This document shows, one piece after another, positions 15,230 to 16,277 of a stretch of DNA of 16,277 bases. The translations under genes were made by a program, and so were the position numbers. Where the stretch lies: positions 1-16,277 of the forward strand of contig JAYVZS010000024.1 of NCBI GenBank assembly GCA_043783155.1, given 5' to 3'. Position 1 is the first letter of the stretch, and each line of letters opens with the position of its first letter. Source of the stretch: JAPLDA01 sp043783155. Its GTDB lineage: Bacteria > Bacteroidota > Bacteroidia > AKYH767-A > 2013-40CM-41-45. The notes under the pieces are model-generated. The model did not search any database and was not told the origin of the DNA. It worked only from the letters and a program-made list of their open reading frames with translations.

Positions 15230-15847
15230 ATGAAACTTAGAGATGAATTATTTGGTCCAAGCAAGGACGAAGTTTGGAAACGATTGTCTAAAGAATTGAA
15301 CGGTAAATACTATGAAGGTAATTATGCGCAACCAGCAAAGGTTGAAGTCAAGTATAAAATGTGGACAATAGTACTTGATACGAATTTATGGGGTTCAGTT
15401 TCTAAGCCAACTATTTTTCCAGAAACTACAAGATTGAGAGCGCTATTTAAAAATAAAGATAATTTTCAAATGGTAATTTCAAGTAAAGGTTTTTTAAAAT
15501 CATTATTTGGCAAAACCGAAGTTGAAATAGGATTCCCCGAATTTGAAAGAAAATTTATAATCAGTGGAAATGATCCTAAAAAATTAAAATTTTTGTTTTC
15601 CAATCCAAGAGTTAGGGAGCTACTACTTAAAGCTAATAATGTTCACTTCGAAATCCGAGATCAGGAAGGGCAATTCACGGGAACTCAATTACCGGAGGGA
15701 GTAAATGAATTATATTTTAAAGTGGAAGACATAATTATTGACCTGGAACAACTTAAAATCTGGTTTGAATTATTTTCCGAAGTTCTCAATCAACTTTGTC
15801 ACATGGATTCAGCGTATGAAGATGATCCGAATATTATCCTTGAATAG
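15230..15847 (+). CDS. Hypothetical protein, 205 residues, cytoplasmic, faint resemblance to DUF3137-like proteins
   Basis: I cannot name a function. The protein has no signal peptide and no membrane helix. It is rich in charged and aromatic residues. The middle part contains VEIGFPEFERKFIISGNDPKKLKFLFSN in two parts (VEIGFPEFERKFIISGNDP then KKLKFLFSN, about 96-123). That pattern recalls the 'PEFE..F.V...D...A..LL....' core of DUF3137-type proteins, but I rate the resemblance as weak. A short conserved-looking tail, LCHMDSAYEDDP, closes it. The codons are more A/T-rich than those of neighbouring genes. It has a possible promoter of its own and is followed by a strong palindrome, so it looks like an isolated transcription unit. 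It is a real gene judged by length, codon pattern and the flanking signals. Confidence 0.75.
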   Translation: MKLRDELFGPSKDEVWKRLSKELNGKYYEGNYAQPAKVEVKYKMWTIVLDTNLWGSVSKPTIFPETTRLRALFKNKDNFQMVISSKGFLKSLFGKTEVEIGFPEFERKFIISGNDPKKLKFLFSNPRVRELLLKANNVHFEIRDQEGQFTGTQLPEGVNELYFKVEDIIIDLEQLKIWFELFSEVLNQLCHMDSAYEDDPNIILE

Positions 15848-15862
15848 CAGCTTAACTGCGGC

Positions 15863-15907
15863 TAGTCGAGTCACGCAAAAGTGAAATTCTTTTGCGTGAC
15901 TCGACTA
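15863..15907. terminator. Perfect 19-bp stem, 7-base loop palindrome after the hypothetical gene
   Basis: TAGTCGAGTCACGCAAAAG (15863-15881) and CTTTTGCGTGACTCGACTA (15889-15907) are perfect inverted copies around the loop TGAAATT. It begins 16 nt after the stop of the 205-residue gene. No T-run follows on the plus strand, so it may be a bidirectional hairpin terminator or something else, such as a protein-binding palindrome or a structured RNA. Confidence 0.75.
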
Positions 15908-16193
15908 TGTGCAACTCTATTAGCACCCTGCGAACCCCAAACTTTTGTGCCTTGAACGGATTTTTTTGGAATTACGCTGGACAACAACCGACACCGCTTT
16001 GAATGCCTACGCTAAAAAAAATAAATTTGTAAAAAACCCACCCACTCCACCGCACAAAACACACTTTCATTTATTTTACCGCACCACACTCACCGCTTCG
16101 TTGCAAGTTGCCTGCTTTAATGGAAAATTTCTAAAAACTTTTCAGCCATTTTAAACTTTTCTTTAAAAAATAGTCAAATAAAAAAATAAACAT

Positions 16194-16269
16194 CTCCGCC
16201 GCAGAGCAGCGGAGTATTTGATGGGAATTCTTTCCGATCGCCCCAAGGGGCGGGGAATAATTCCCATCA
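16194..16269. repeat. REP-like double palindrome at the window edge
   Basis: The first hairpin is CTCCGC (16194-16199) with GCGGAG (16209-16214). Five bases on, TGATGGGAATT (16219-16229) and AATTCCCATCA (16259-16269) are perfect 11-base inverted arms. Inside them lie TTTCC / GGGAA (one G-T pair) and a perfect CGCCCC-AA-GGGGCG core (16239-16252), so almost the whole 51 bases can pair. A GC-rich pair of hairpins outside any gene resembles REP/BIME elements or the foot of an IS200-like or RAYT transposase gene; what follows lies outside the window. Confidence 0.6.
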
Positions 16270-16277
16270 GATCCCGA

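Larger units (their letters stand above)
15848..16277. other. Right-end region without a credible gene
   Basis: About 430 bp. After the 19-bp palindrome there is an A/T-rich stretch (15950-16190) with C-rich patches such as CCCACCCACTCCACCGCAC. The 69-codon frame at 15945-16154 has the composition of noise (many C-derived proline, threonine and histidine codons, no recognisable motif, no start signals). The last 85 bp hold two further palindromes. Confidence 0.6.

Noticed and set aside
15945..16154. 69-codon plus-strand frame in the right-end region
   Set aside because: It has no recognisable motif, no promoter or ribosome binding site, and a composition that follows the C-rich and A-rich patches of the DNA. 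I treat it as noise.

Overview
This window looks like a chromosomal segment from a member of the Bacteroidota, probably a Chitinophagales/Sphingobacteriales-type lineage. The support is a purH-mreB gene pair, -7 promoter elements of the TAnnTTTG type, an LpxD-type lipid A acyltransferase, an outer-membrane protein joining a DUF5723-like barrel, thrombospondin type 3 repeats and an OmpA tail, and intergenic DNA rich in short dispersed repeats. All three stop codons end genes here, so the standard code applies. This placement is inference from gene content; no rRNA or tRNA gene is present.

Layout. On the minus strand at the left are mreB (running off the left edge) and, upstream of it, purH. 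Divergent from purH, on the plus strand, are a MacB/FtsX-type ABC permease without an adjacent ATPase and a multi-spanning GT-C glycosyltransferase. A convergent junction with a long inverted repeat follows. On the minus strand are then lpxD and, downstream of it, a SpoIIE/PP2C-type phosphatase. From about 8.85 kb everything is on the plus strand: rnhB (RNase HII), a 908-residue periplasmic or membrane-anchored DUF3352-like/beta-propeller protein, a 775-residue OmpA-family protein, and a 205-residue protein of no recognised function. The right end (15848-16277) has no credible gene but holds three strong palindromes.

The genes are mostly housekeeping and envelope functions: cell shape (mreB), purine synthesis (purH), lipid A synthesis (lpxD), peptidoglycan anchoring (OmpA), ribonucleotide removal (rnhB). 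I see no defence system, prophage, integrase, CRISPR array or biosynthetic cluster. The points worth a second look are: an in-frame TAA that cuts mreB 26 or more codons before its natural end although the conserved C-terminus continues in the same frame; two hairpin-bearing repeat-like insertions inside purH that keep the reading frame; a phosphatase gene whose only usable ATG lies in an inverted repeat; and a REP-like double palindrome at the right edge.
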